From Cyanobacteriota bacterium (GTDB lineage: Bacteria; Cyanobacteriota; Cyanobacteriia; SKYG9), in assembly GCA_025054735.1 (NCBI GenBank), contig JANWZG010000129.1, positions 1-9,368 of the forward strand: DNA of 9,368 bases, read 5' to 3'. The notes beneath the pieces are model-generated. The model did no database searches, had not been told where the DNA came from, and was given only the letters and a program-made list of their open reading frames with translations. A program made the translations under genes and the position numbers. Below are positions 1 through 6,207 of this stretch, piece after piece (position 1 is the first letter of the stretch; every line of letters starts with the position of its first letter).

Positions 1-57
1 CCGATCTGATGAGATCAAACCAGAGTTTATGTTCCTGTTAATTAGGTTGGATACTGA

Positions 58-1155
58 ATGACTATGAAATCAGTTGATGATGCCGTTCCTCTTCGCAAGC
101 TAGACGACTTAAGCTTGATGCGTAAATTTTTTGCAGGTGAGGGAACGTTGCTGTCTAACCAGAATTTGCGGGCAGAGGCAGGTTTCAATAATGAGTTTCA
201 ACTCCTTTCAAAGCGGGAGGGTGTCGTCGCTACCCTTAAGTTAGATAAGCCTGCAACTGCAAGCATTCGTGGACAATCAGCATATCAGGCCCTGTTGCAC
301 GAAGCGCTAGAAGACAACGGGTTTGTGTTGATGTCTTCGATGGATCAACAAGGTTTCATTCCCTATCAAAAATACAAAATTCCCGAAGGCTATCGCTTAA
401 ATTGCACGGAAGCACGGTATCTATGGCGAGAATGGTGGACGATGTACAAGAGCCATCCACGTGCTCAGTCACCGTTGCAGATGAACTTGCTGGTTCTAGC
501 ACGTGAACAGTGGTATCCCATTCGGGAGATGGTGTCTAGCCAAGGAATGCTGTATATCAAAACCTTGGTCAAGGAAATTGTTCTCGATGGTTCTAGTCAA
601 ATTGCGTGGTTGAACCGTCGGGTAGGTGGTTTAACAATGCCATTGCCACAGAAGCTTCATGGTGTCGAGGCAGAGATTAATAGTGACGATGCAACTCAAG
701 TTGAGGTGCCAGAGACTTCTAGGTTCATGGCACCAGAACCGTCAAAGCGGCGGGTACACCCTGCGATCGCATCGCGTCAGATTACCAAACGTTTGACAAG
801 CTCTAGTGTCGTTGAACAAACAGCTTTACCCAGGCGAGAATCCAGCCGATCGCTAACACCAGAATCAGGTGATCCATGGTCAGACCCTCGTGTTAGACAA
901 CAAACACCAACCTTTGAAGATAACCAGAAGCGTCAGGTAGCTAATCGTGAAGCGGCATCTGCTACAGAACCAAAGACTCAACCCCTAGCGCTACACCAGC
1001 CAAGCAGCAATGGCAAACATGCCGATATTGGCACTGTCCTGAAATTTCGAGATGGTCGGATTCATATTGCCACGGTAATTGGCGAATTGGTCGTGGAAGG
1101 AAATGACCTCAAGTTTTGGCTCAATAGTGATGGCGAAAAGAGGCAGGTTAGCTAA
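58..1155 (+). CDS. Conserved-looking hypothetical protein, 365 aa, three-part architecture
   Basis: I do not recognise this family. The ORF is intact, with an ATG at 58 and a second in-frame ATG at 64; no strong Shine-Dalgarno sequence precedes either, so the start is uncertain by two residues. Three parts can be seen. Residues about 10-195 look globular, with an aromatic cluster (Y121, W123, W126, W127, Y130). Residues about 200-320 are rich in Ser, Pro, Arg, Gln and Thr with little hydrophobic content, as in a disordered linker. Residues about 323-357 look like a small beta-rich tail (VLKFRDGRIHIATVIG and FWLNS). There is no signal peptide, membrane segment or Cys/His metal motif, so a cytoplasmic protein is inferred. 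A HIP1 site at 763-770 lies inside the linker-coding part. It converges on the molybdopterin oxidoreductase gene, the two stops being 11 bases apart. Reality of the gene is fairly sure; function is unknown. Confidence 0.75.
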   Translation: MTMKSVDDAVPLRKLDDLSLMRKFFAGEGTLLSNQNLRAEAGFNNEFQLLSKREGVVATLKLDKPATASIRGQSAYQALLHEALEDNGFVLMSSMDQQGFIPYQKYKIPEGYRLNCTEARYLWREWWTMYKSHPRAQSPLQMNLLVLAREQWYPIREMVSSQGMLYIKTLVKEIVLDGSSQIAWLNRRVGGLTMPLPQKLHGVEAEINSDDATQVEVPETSRFMAPEPSKRRVHPAIASRQITKRLTSSSVVEQTALPRRESSRSLTPESGDPWSDPRVRQQTPTFEDNQKRQVANREAASATEPKTQPLALHQPSSNGKHADIGTVLKFRDGRIHIATVIGELVVEGNDLKFWLNSDGEKRQVS

Positions 1156-1166
1156 AGGATTTGCGA

Positions 1167-1760
1167 TTACTCACTGTAACGCTCTTCTGCCCAAGGCTCA
1201 CCCCGGCGATGATAGCCGTTGCGTTCCCAAAATCCCAGTTGCTCATGATCAAGAAACTCTAGACCACTAATCCACTTTGCACTCTTCCAGGCATAGAGGT
1301 GGGGCACGACAGTCCGCATTGGCCCTCCATGATCGGGCGGTAGGGGTTCGCCGAATAGAGTGTGAGCAAAGAAGTTTTCTGACCTGAGAAAATCTTCAAG
1401 GGTGAGATTAGTAGTGTAACCGCCATAGCAATGTTGCATGACGTGGGTCGCCCTTGGGTCTAGCTTGACATGTTGCATGAAATCAACAATGCGCACCCCT
1501 GTCCACTGGATATCCAGCCGTGACCAAGTGGTCACGCAATGAAAATCAGCAGTAAAGTCTGTTTGGGGCATCTGTTGAAAGTCTACCCATGTAAAGGTCG
1601 CTGGCTCTGCTAGCCCCCACACTCGGAGCTGCCACTCATCTGGCTTGATAATTGGCGTTGCCCCGTAGGTCAGCACTGGGAAACCGTTGGTCAGGTGTTG
1701 ACCAGGAGGGACGCGATCGCCTAGGGCTGGATCAGGCCGACGAAAAAATTTGCCAGGCAT
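1167..1760 (-). CDS. Sulfite oxidase-like molybdopterin-dependent oxidoreductase, cytoplasmic
   Basis: The 197-residue protein matches the bacterial sulfite-oxidase-like family that carries one molybdopterin domain. Cys75 in DFHCVTTWSR is in the position of the cysteine that ligates molybdenum. Further family marks are the W..GV segment at 86-89, the DHGGPMR stretch at 143-149, YAWKSAKW at 156-163 and the ending GFWERNGYHRRGEPW at 176-190. The length is that of the short family members, which lack the dimerisation domain of eukaryotic sulfite oxidase. No twin-arginine signal is seen at the N-terminus, so unlike periplasmic MsrP (YedY) the protein probably stays in the cytoplasm. The substrate cannot be read from sequence. 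It starts 36 bases after the rpmF stop on the same strand, so co-transcription with rpmF is possible. No clear ribosome binding site precedes the ATG. Confidence 0.9.
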   Translation of the reverse strand: MPGKFFRRPDPALGDRVPPGQHLTNGFPVLTYGATPIIKPDEWQLRVWGLAEPATFTWVDFQQMPQTDFTADFHCVTTWSRLDIQWTGVRIVDFMQHVKLDPRATHVMQHCYGGYTTNLTLEDFLRSENFFAHTLFGEPLPPDHGGPMRTVVPHLYAWKSAKWISGLEFLDHEQLGFWERNGYHRRGEPWAEERYSE

Positions 1761-1796
1761 AATAGCAACGTTCGTAGTAGTAGGACGATTGGCACT

Positions 1797-1967
1797 CTAC
1801 TCTTCACTATCGTCTTCATCAGAGGGATAGACGAAGTTAGACCGCCCAGTCAGAATAGATTTGCCTAACGACAGAGCTTTTTGTGCCTGCTCAGCCGCCT
1901 TACGCCGCCAGTTTGCCCGCCGCTGGTCACGCTTAGCGTTTGAGGTTTTCTTCTTAGGAACCGCCAT
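1797..1967 (-). CDS. rpmF: 50S ribosomal protein L32
   Basis: A 56-residue, strongly basic protein beginning MAVPKKKTSNAKRDQRR and containing KALSLGKSILTGRSN, the conserved core of cyanobacterial and chloroplast L32. It is a structural protein of the large ribosomal subunit. The N-terminal third is Lys/Arg rich, while the C-terminus is acidic (SDEDDSEE). There are no cysteines, so this is the zinc-free form of L32 and not the zinc-ribbon form. The start at 1967 is fixed by the conserved MAVPKK beginning. No Shine-Dalgarno sequence is evident upstream, which is common in cyanobacteria. It is divergent from fabZ and lies directly upstream of the molybdopterin oxidoreductase gene. Confidence 0.96.
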   Translation of the reverse strand: MAVPKKKTSNAKRDQRRANWRRKAAEQAQKALSLGKSILTGRSNFVYPSDEDDSEE

Positions 1968-2092
1968 AGGATAAATCTTAGTGATAATTTACAGCCTATC
2001 TATTGTAGAGCATTGCTTTCGTTAAGAGCGATGAAAGTGTGCCGTTGAGCAGTACACTGTGAAACAGTAATTAACAACTATCGCCTGCCACT
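1968..2092. promoter_or_regulatory. Divergent intergenic region between rpmF and fabZ
   Basis: This 125-base stretch must hold promoters for both rpmF (leftward) and the fabZ-lpxA-lpxB cluster (rightward). On the minus strand a TACAAT hexamer at 2007-2002 is a good -10 element for rpmF and would give a leader of about 28 bases; no convincing -35 lies 16-18 bases upstream of it. On the plus strand TTGAGC (2045-2050) is followed 17 bases later by TAATTA (2068-2073), a poor match that I do not rely on. That promoters are here follows from the gene layout; their exact location is inference. Confidence 0.4.
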
Positions 2093-2602
2093 ATGTTGAC
2101 TGATGTGGATACACCTGACGCAGCTAGTTCTGTGAGCGATCGCAACAGTACCGCTGCATCGCTAGCGCCACCACTATTCACGGCTGAAGAAATCTATCGA
2201 TTGCTACCCCATCGCTATCCCTTTGCATTGGTTGACCGCATCATTGAACTAGTGCCAGGGGAAAAAATTGTAGGGATTAAAAATGTCACTTTTAATGAGC
2301 CGCAGTTCCAAGGTCATTTTCCTGGTCGCCCCATTATGCCAGGGGTTCTGATTATTGAAGCTATGGCCCAGGTTGGTGGTGTGCTAATTGCCAAGATGCC
2401 AGACATGCCTGAAGGTATTCTGCTGTTTGCTGGTATTGACAAGGTTCGATTTCGCCGTCCCGTGGTGCCGGGTGACCAACTGGTGATGACGATCGAACTC
2501 TTGCGTCTGAAGCAACGTCGCTTTGGTAAGGTGTATGGCAAAGCTGAAGTTGATGGTCAGTTGGTAGCCGATGGCGAATTGCTATTCTCTCTTGTTGACT
2601 AG
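2093..2602 (+). CDS. fabZ: 3-hydroxyacyl-[acyl-carrier-protein] dehydratase FabZ
   Basis: FabZ removes water from (3R)-hydroxyacyl-ACP to give trans-2-enoyl-ACP in each round of type II FA synthesis in the cytoplasm. The 169-residue protein has the single hot-dog domain with the catalytic pair His75 (in GHFPGRPIMPGV) and Glu89 (in IIEAMAQ), spaced 14 residues apart as in E. coli FabZ His54/Glu68. LLPHRYPFALVDR (38-49 region) and FRRPVVPGDQL are further family marks. Residues 1-27 form a Ser/Asp/Ala-rich extension not present in the E. coli protein; the only other possible starts would cut into or near the domain, so the ATG at 2093 is kept. It opens a cluster with lpxA and lpxB. The link makes sense because FabZ and LpxA compete for 3-hydroxyacyl-ACP. 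A HIP1 site at 2136-2143 falls in the extension. Confidence 0.97.
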   Translation: MLTDVDTPDAASSVSDRNSTAASLAPPLFTAEEIYRLLPHRYPFALVDRIIELVPGEKIVGIKNVTFNEPQFQGHFPGRPIMPGVLIIEAMAQVGGVLIAKMPDMPEGILLFAGIDKVRFRRPVVPGDQLVMTIELLRLKQRRFGKVYGKAEVDGQLVADGELLFSLVD

Positions 2603-2676
2603 TACGTTGAAGGTTGGTGAGTAGATTTATGATTGCCCATCAGCATTCATCTCTGATTCAGGATTCATCACCCCCC

Positions 2677-3501
2677 ATGACACCGTTAATTCACCCTACT
2701 GCTGTTATTGATCCTCGTGCCGAACTACATCCTACGGTACAGGTTGGTGCCTATGCGGTGATTGGTGGTCGAGTTACGATCGGGGCAGGAACTGTTATTG
2801 GGCATCATGCCATCATCGAGGGCCGGGTAGAAATTGGAGAGCGCAACGAAATCTTTCCGGGAGCTGCAATTGGGTTGGCTTCTCAGGATATGAAATATGA
2901 CGGATCCGATAGCTTGGTACGAATTGGCAATGATAATCGTATCCGTGAATATGTAACGATTAATCGCGCTAACTACGAAAATGAAGCAACAATCATTGGC
3001 AATGGTAATTTGCTCCTTGCCTACGTGCATGTTGGGCATGACTGCATTATTGAAGACCAAGTAGTTATCACAAATGCTGTGTCTATCGGTGGCCATGTTT
3101 ACGTAGAGTCACGTGCTCGTATCGGCGGCATGGTTGGTATTCATCAGTTCGTTCACATTGGACGGCTAGCGATGGTGGGGGCAATGAGTCGTATCGATCG
3201 TGATGTTCCTCCCTATGTGTTGGTAGAAGGCAATCCGTCTCGCATTCGCACCTTGAACTTAGTAGGGCTAAAGCGAGCAGGCGTAACCGACTTAGACAAT
3301 GGCCGAACCTTTCAATTGTTGAAAAAAGCATTTCGGCTGCTGTATCGGTCTGAGCTAACGTTTCAGGAAGCCCTAGAGCAAGTAGGCCAGTTGGCCCATG
3401 ATGACTATCTGCAACATCTATATCAGTTCTTGCTGTTGTCTCAAACGCCAGGACGGCGAGGCTTGATTCCAGGGCGGCGTGGTCACCAGGAGGAGGAGTG
3501 A
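2677..3501 (+). CDS. lpxA: Acyl-ACP--UDP-N-acetylglucosamine O-acyltransferase LpxA
   Basis: LpxA transfers a 3-hydroxyacyl chain from ACP to the 3-OH of UDP-GlcNAc, the first step of lipid A synthesis, as a cytoplasmic homotrimer. From the ATG at 2677 the protein has 274 residues. Residues 1-190 show the left-handed beta-helix hexapeptide pattern (for example IGGRVTIGAGTVIGHHAII), and the rest is the helical C-terminal domain. His121 in YVHVGHDC aligns with catalytic His125 of E. coli, and His118, His140 and His156 (GIHQF) align with E. coli 122, 144 and 160. The residue aligned with the chain-length ruler Gly173 is Ala169. In-frame ATG 2629, GTG 2617 and TTG 2614 would give longer forms; 2677 is chosen because MTPLIHPTAVI is where family members usually begin. 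The stop overlaps the lpxB start by four bases (GTGA). Confidence 0.95.
   Translation: MTPLIHPTAVIDPRAELHPTVQVGAYAVIGGRVTIGAGTVIGHHAIIEGRVEIGERNEIFPGAAIGLASQDMKYDGSDSLVRIGNDNRIREYVTINRANYENEATIIGNGNLLLAYVHVGHDCIIEDQVVITNAVSIGGHVYVESRARIGGMVGIHQFVHIGRLAMVGAMSRIDRDVPPYVLVEGNPSRIRTLNLVGLKRAGVTDLDNGRTFQLLKKAFRLLYRSELTFQEALEQVGQLAHDDYLQHLYQFLLLSQTPGRRGLIPGRRGHQEEE
3488..3493 (+). promoter_or_regulatory. Shine-Dalgarno sequence of lpxB, inside the end of lpxA
   Basis: AGGAGG lies four bases before the GTG start of lpxB at 3498, within a run of three AGG units (3488-3496) that also encodes the closing Gln-Glu-Glu-Glu of LpxA. It is the best ribosome binding site in the window and supports the GTG start and translational coupling of lpxA and lpxB. 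Confidence 0.75.
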
Positions 3502-4715
3502 AATCCTATCGTATTTTTATCAGCACGGGTGAAGTGTCGGGTGATTTGCAAGGATCGCTGTTAATTGAGGCATTGCAGCGTCAGGCTGCTCTCTTGGGTG
3601 TGTCCTTAGAGATCTTGGCCATGGGTGGCGATCGCATGGAGCAAGCTGGAGCAACAATCCTGGCAAATACTAAGGGGATTGGCTCCGTGGGCATCTTAGA
3701 ATCCCTGCCCTTTGTGCTACCAACCTTGCGTGCTCAGCAGCAGGCGAGAGTTCATCTCCAGAAATATCCACCTGACTTGGTGGTGTTGATTGACTACATC
3801 CAGCCTAATTTGAATCTAGGAAAATATCTGCGCAAACGGATGCCACACCTGCCGATCGTCTACTACATTGCGCCTCAGAACTGGGTGTGGGCCATGAACC
3901 TAGAGTCTACCCGCGACGTGGTTGCCGTGTCCGATCGGATTCTGGCCATTTTTCCTGAAGAAGCTCGATATTTTCAAGCGGCTGGTGCCCATGTGACGTG
4001 GGTGGGACATCCCCTAGTAGAGCGTATGCAAGCTGCACCTAATCGTGCCCAAGCTCGTGCTATGTTAGGTTTGGATCCAGAACAGCCGGTTATTGCCCTA
4101 ATTCCTGTTTCGCGTCGTCAGGAGTTAGTGCGCCTGTTGCCAGTAGTGTTTTCAGCAGCACAACGGCTGCAAGAAAAGTTGCCAAATGTCAGATTTTTGA
4201 TTCCGCTGGCTTTGGATATTTTCCGAGATACAGTAGCTGCAAGAGTCCATGATTACAGTCTGCAAGCCACGATCGTCGATAGTCAAACGCCTGACCAACT
4301 TAGCGGAGAGTTACTAGGTGGCAATGCATCGTGTACGGTGATTGCAGCATCGGATTTGGCGATTGCAAAATCTGGCACAGTTAATCTAGAAATTGCACTA
4401 TTGAATGTGCCTCAGGTGGTTGTGTATCGCCTTAACCCGCTGACAGCTTGGCTGGCTCGTAACCTGTTCAACTTTTCAGTGCCCTTCGTTGCGCCACCCA
4501 ACTTGGTACAGATGAAACCAATCGTACCGGAACTACTGCAAGAAGATGCTACAGCAGATAATATTTTTCAGACTAGTTTTGACTTATTGCACAATCAAGA
4601 GCGTCGGCAGCAAATGCTGACAGGCTATGCGGAGATGCGTCAGGCCCTGGGAGAACCTGGAGCCTGCGATCGAGCAGCTCAAGAAATTCTCCAAATGCTA
4701 CCTGCCACCTCTTAG
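3498..4715 (+). CDS. lpxB: Lipid-A-disaccharide synthase LpxB
   Basis: LpxB joins 2,3-diacylglucosamine-1-phosphate to its UDP form to make the lipid A disaccharide at the inner membrane surface. The 405-residue product belongs to glycosyltransferase family 19. FISTGEVSGDLQGSLLI (7-23) is the N-terminal nucleotide-fold motif. Asp99 in VVLIDYIQPN lies where E. coli has the essential Asp98. YYIAPQNWVWA (122-132), WVGHPL (168-173), the IPVSRRQEL loop (202-210, replacing the E. coli LPGSR) and SGTVNLEIALLNVP (292-305) follow in the usual order. The start is a GTG that overlaps the lpxA stop, backed by a strong AGGAGG. Length is slightly above the 382 residues of E. coli. Its last 18 bases overlap the 3' end of the convergent Spy-like gene. 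A HIP1 site lies at 3628-3635. Confidence 0.96.
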   Translation: MKSYRIFISTGEVSGDLQGSLLIEALQRQAALLGVSLEILAMGGDRMEQAGATILANTKGIGSVGILESLPFVLPTLRAQQQARVHLQKYPPDLVVLIDYIQPNLNLGKYLRKRMPHLPIVYYIAPQNWVWAMNLESTRDVVAVSDRILAIFPEEARYFQAAGAHVTWVGHPLVERMQAAPNRAQARAMLGLDPEQPVIALIPVSRRQELVRLLPVVFSAAQRLQEKLPNVRFLIPLALDIFRDTVAARVHDYSLQATIVDSQTPDQLSGELLGGNASCTVIAASDLAIAKSGTVNLEIALLNVPQVVVYRLNPLTAWLARNLFNFSVPFVAPPNLVQMKPIVPELLQEDATADNIFQTSFDLLHNQERRQQMLTGYAEMRQALGEPGACDRAAQEILQMLPATS

Positions 4716-5141
4716 GGGAGGACGACGATCAACCAAGTCTGCAAATTTGCGGCGTTGCTCAGGGGTGAGAATGGCTCGCATCTCTAACAAACTGTTAAAG
4801 TGTAATTCTGCAAGCTCTTGGCGAGCGGCTTGCACCTGTCGGAACTGTTGTCGGAGTTGGTCGGCTGAAGCATCTCCAGACATGAGCGATCGTAATTGCT
4901 GCTGGGCCTCTGCGACAGCTCGCTTACGTTGCTCAATTTGTCCCTGATAGCGGTTGCGAATAGCCTGAATTTGCCGAGTCTGTTGGGGTGAAAGATTCAA
5001 TTCTCGTAGTAGATCACCCCTGCGCCGTTGAGCAACCACAGGTGGAACATCACCGGGAAATGCCCACGTAAATGGAGCAGTTGCCGCACCTAGCAAGGTT
5101 AGTAATAGAGTCAGGGTAGGCAGTGAACGCATGGCTTTCAC
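4698..5141 (-). CDS. Exported Spy/CpxP-like LTxxQ-motif protein
   Basis: The 147-residue product has an N-terminal signal peptide: basic start, hydrophobic run LPTLTLLLTLLGAATAPF (7-24), and possible cleavage near A27 or A37. The mature part is mostly helical and very rich in Gln and Arg. Two LTxxQ-type motifs are seen, LSPQQ at 50-54 and LTPEQ at 125-129, as in the Spy/CpxP/ZraP/CnrX group of periplasmic chaperones and metal sensors. There are no cysteines and one histidine in the mature part (H114), so a CnrX-like metal site is not evident. It begins 36 bases after the putative anti-sigma gene and is the third gene of that unit. The start could be the GTG at 5141 or the ATG at 5132, and neither has a clear ribosome binding site. 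A role as envelope sensor or chaperone for the sigma pair is inference. Confidence 0.82.
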   Translation of the reverse strand: MKAMRSLPTLTLLLTLLGAATAPFTWAFPGDVPPVVAQRRRGDLLRELNLSPQQTRQIQAIRNRYQGQIEQRKRAVAEAQQQLRSLMSGDASADQLRQQFRQVQAARQELAELHFNSLLEMRAILTPEQRRKFADLVDRRPPLRGGR

Positions 5142-5177
5142 GGGTAATCAGCAGTAAGTAACGAAGATGTCACAGCA

Positions 5178-5522
5178 TTAAAAATTCATCGCTACAGAGT
5201 CATGGGTGGGCTGAACTGAATCTGTCCAGCTTTTTTCTATGAAGGATTCTAACTCAGCGACTTCTTGAGGGGTGAGGGCAGGGGGAGTCAGCAGCCGATA
5301 GGTAGCCCAGCCTGCTAGGGTAATGGCAGCGATTGCAGCAGGCACCACCCGCGTTAACCAGCGCACTCGTGGTATTTGATCTAGCCGATGCTGAGCAGTA
5401 ATGGCCTGCATAAGCCGCGCTTCCAGACCAGGGGTCGGCTCTGGAGCAACTGGGCGATATTGCTTCAGAAAGGCAGTTAATGCTTGATCGTCATCGGGCG
5501 GTTGCATAGGATAACGGGTCAT
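5178..5522 (-). CDS. Putative one-pass membrane anti-sigma factor
   Basis: A 114-residue protein whose ATG overlaps the stop of the ECF sigma gene (ATGA), implying translational coupling. Residues 1-55 are hydrophilic and would be cytoplasmic, including the helical stretch ALTAFLKQYRPV and LEARLMQAI. Residues about 57-78 (TRVVPAAIAAITLAGWATYRLL region) form one membrane segment. Residues 79-114 would be periplasmic and include LTPQEVAELESFIEKSW. There are no cysteines, so the zinc anti-sigma motif HxxxCxxC is absent; the layout is closer to small anti-sigma factors such as CnrY. Position next to the sigma gene and topology support the call, while sequence alone is weak evidence. It would hold the sigma factor inactive at the membrane until an envelope signal arrives. 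Confidence 0.78.
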   Translation of the reverse strand: MTRYPMQPPDDDQALTAFLKQYRPVAPEPTPGLEARLMQAITAQHRLDQIPRVRWLTRVVPAAIAAITLAGWATYRLLTPPALTPQEVAELESFIEKSWTDSVQPTHDSVAMNF

Positions 5523-6109
5523 AATTGAACTCCTTCCGTTTTCAGGAATTGGCGCATAGCAGCACGAGCGTGGAATAATCGCGATTTGACAGTCCCCACA
5601 GGAATACCCAGAATATCTGCAACTTCCTTCTGGGGGATTTCCTCCAGGTCGTGCATGATGAGTACACTACGATGCTCAAGGCTAAGGGTAGTTAGTCCCC
5701 GTTGTACTAGATCCTGGTAGTGCAAATGCATCAGGTCAACTACTGGCTGCTCTGTAGGAGCATTATCGGTCAACCGTTGTTGGCGCGATCGAGCCTTAGC
5801 AAAATCCTGGCGCTGATCAGAGGCAACGTTCCAAGCAATCCGATAAAGCCATGTCGAAAACTTGGCATTTTGGCGAAACTTGGGCAGTCCTTTCCAGGCT
5901 CGTAAGAACACCTCCTGAACTAAGTCGTCCAGCACAGATGTGCCACAAAGTTGGTAAAGAATTGAGCGTACCCGTTGGTGGTGTCGTCGATAAAGATGAC
6001 GAAAACAGTGGGTTTGCCCCTCAAGGCATTGCCGCACCAAGTCATAGTCGGCATCACCTATCGATTCACCCTCAGGTTCTTGATTCACAAGTGCTGACAA
6101 GGCAAACAC
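5519..6109 (-). CDS. ECF (group 4) RNA polymerase sigma factor
   Basis: The 196-residue protein has only the two domains of extracytoplasmic-function sigma factors. Sigma region 2 is at about 35-100, with DDLVQEVFLRAWKGLPKF (61-78) and the -10 recognising FSTWLYRIAWN (84-94). Region 4 is at about 138-188, with LSLEHRSVLIMHDLE and the helix-turn-helix QKEVADILGIPVGTVKSRL (160-178). It directs RNA polymerase to stress promoters when released from its anti-sigma factor. The start is taken as GTG at 6109; an in-frame GTG at 6088 would remove seven residues. It follows nusA on the same strand after 98 bases that contain an ECF-type promoter candidate, and is followed by the putative anti-sigma and Spy-like genes. 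It may be the counterpart of cyanobacterial SigG, but I cannot settle that from sequence here. Confidence 0.95.
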   Translation of the reverse strand: MFALSALVNQEPEGESIGDADYDLVRQCLEGQTHCFRHLYRRHHQRVRSILYQLCGTSVLDDLVQEVFLRAWKGLPKFRQNAKFSTWLYRIAWNVASDQRQDFAKARSRQQRLTDNAPTEQPVVDLMHLHYQDLVQRGLTTLSLEHRSVLIMHDLEEIPQKEVADILGIPVGTVKSRLFHARAAMRQFLKTEGVQL

Positions 6110-6146
6110 CTTTTGAGATTTCCCGGTTATTTAGTAGGACACCTGC

Positions 6147-6175
6147 TTAGACTAGTATCCTCCCATAAAGGTTCA
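6147..6175 (-). promoter_or_regulatory. Candidate ECF-type promoter of the sigma operon
   Basis: On the minus strand TGAACCT (6175-6169) is followed after 17 bases by TCTAA (6151-6147), within GTCTAAG. This resembles the E. coli sigma-E consensus GGAACTT, 15-19 bases, TCTNA: five of seven in the -35 and all fixed bases in the -10. Transcription would begin near 6140 and leave a leader of about 30 bases before the GTG at 6109. ECF sigma factors commonly drive their own operon. It is a pattern match without experimental support. Confidence 0.5.
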
Positions 6176-6207
6176 AACAACCTCACCCTGGGGATTAGCT
6201 GTGGGAG

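Noticed and set aside
2045..2073. TTGAGC, 17 bases, TAATTA as a fabZ promoter
   Set aside because: The -10 matches the consensus at only two of six bases.
2725..3096. Minus-strand open frame of 123 codons inside lpxA
   Set aside because: It lies wholly opposite a well-supported gene, and its product shows no family features.
4708..4721. Inverted repeat CCTCTTAGGGGAGG over the lpxB stop codon as a terminator
   Set aside because: Only four pairs plus a wobble and no T-run on either strand.
4627..4947. Plus-strand open frame of 106 codons after lpxB
   Set aside because: It overlaps lpxB in another frame and runs opposite the Spy-like gene; the Cys/Arg-rich product looks like a frame artefact.
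5851..6150. Plus-strand open frame of 99 codons opposite the sigma gene
   Set aside because: It is opposite conserved sigma region 2 and its promoter, and it has no recognisable product.
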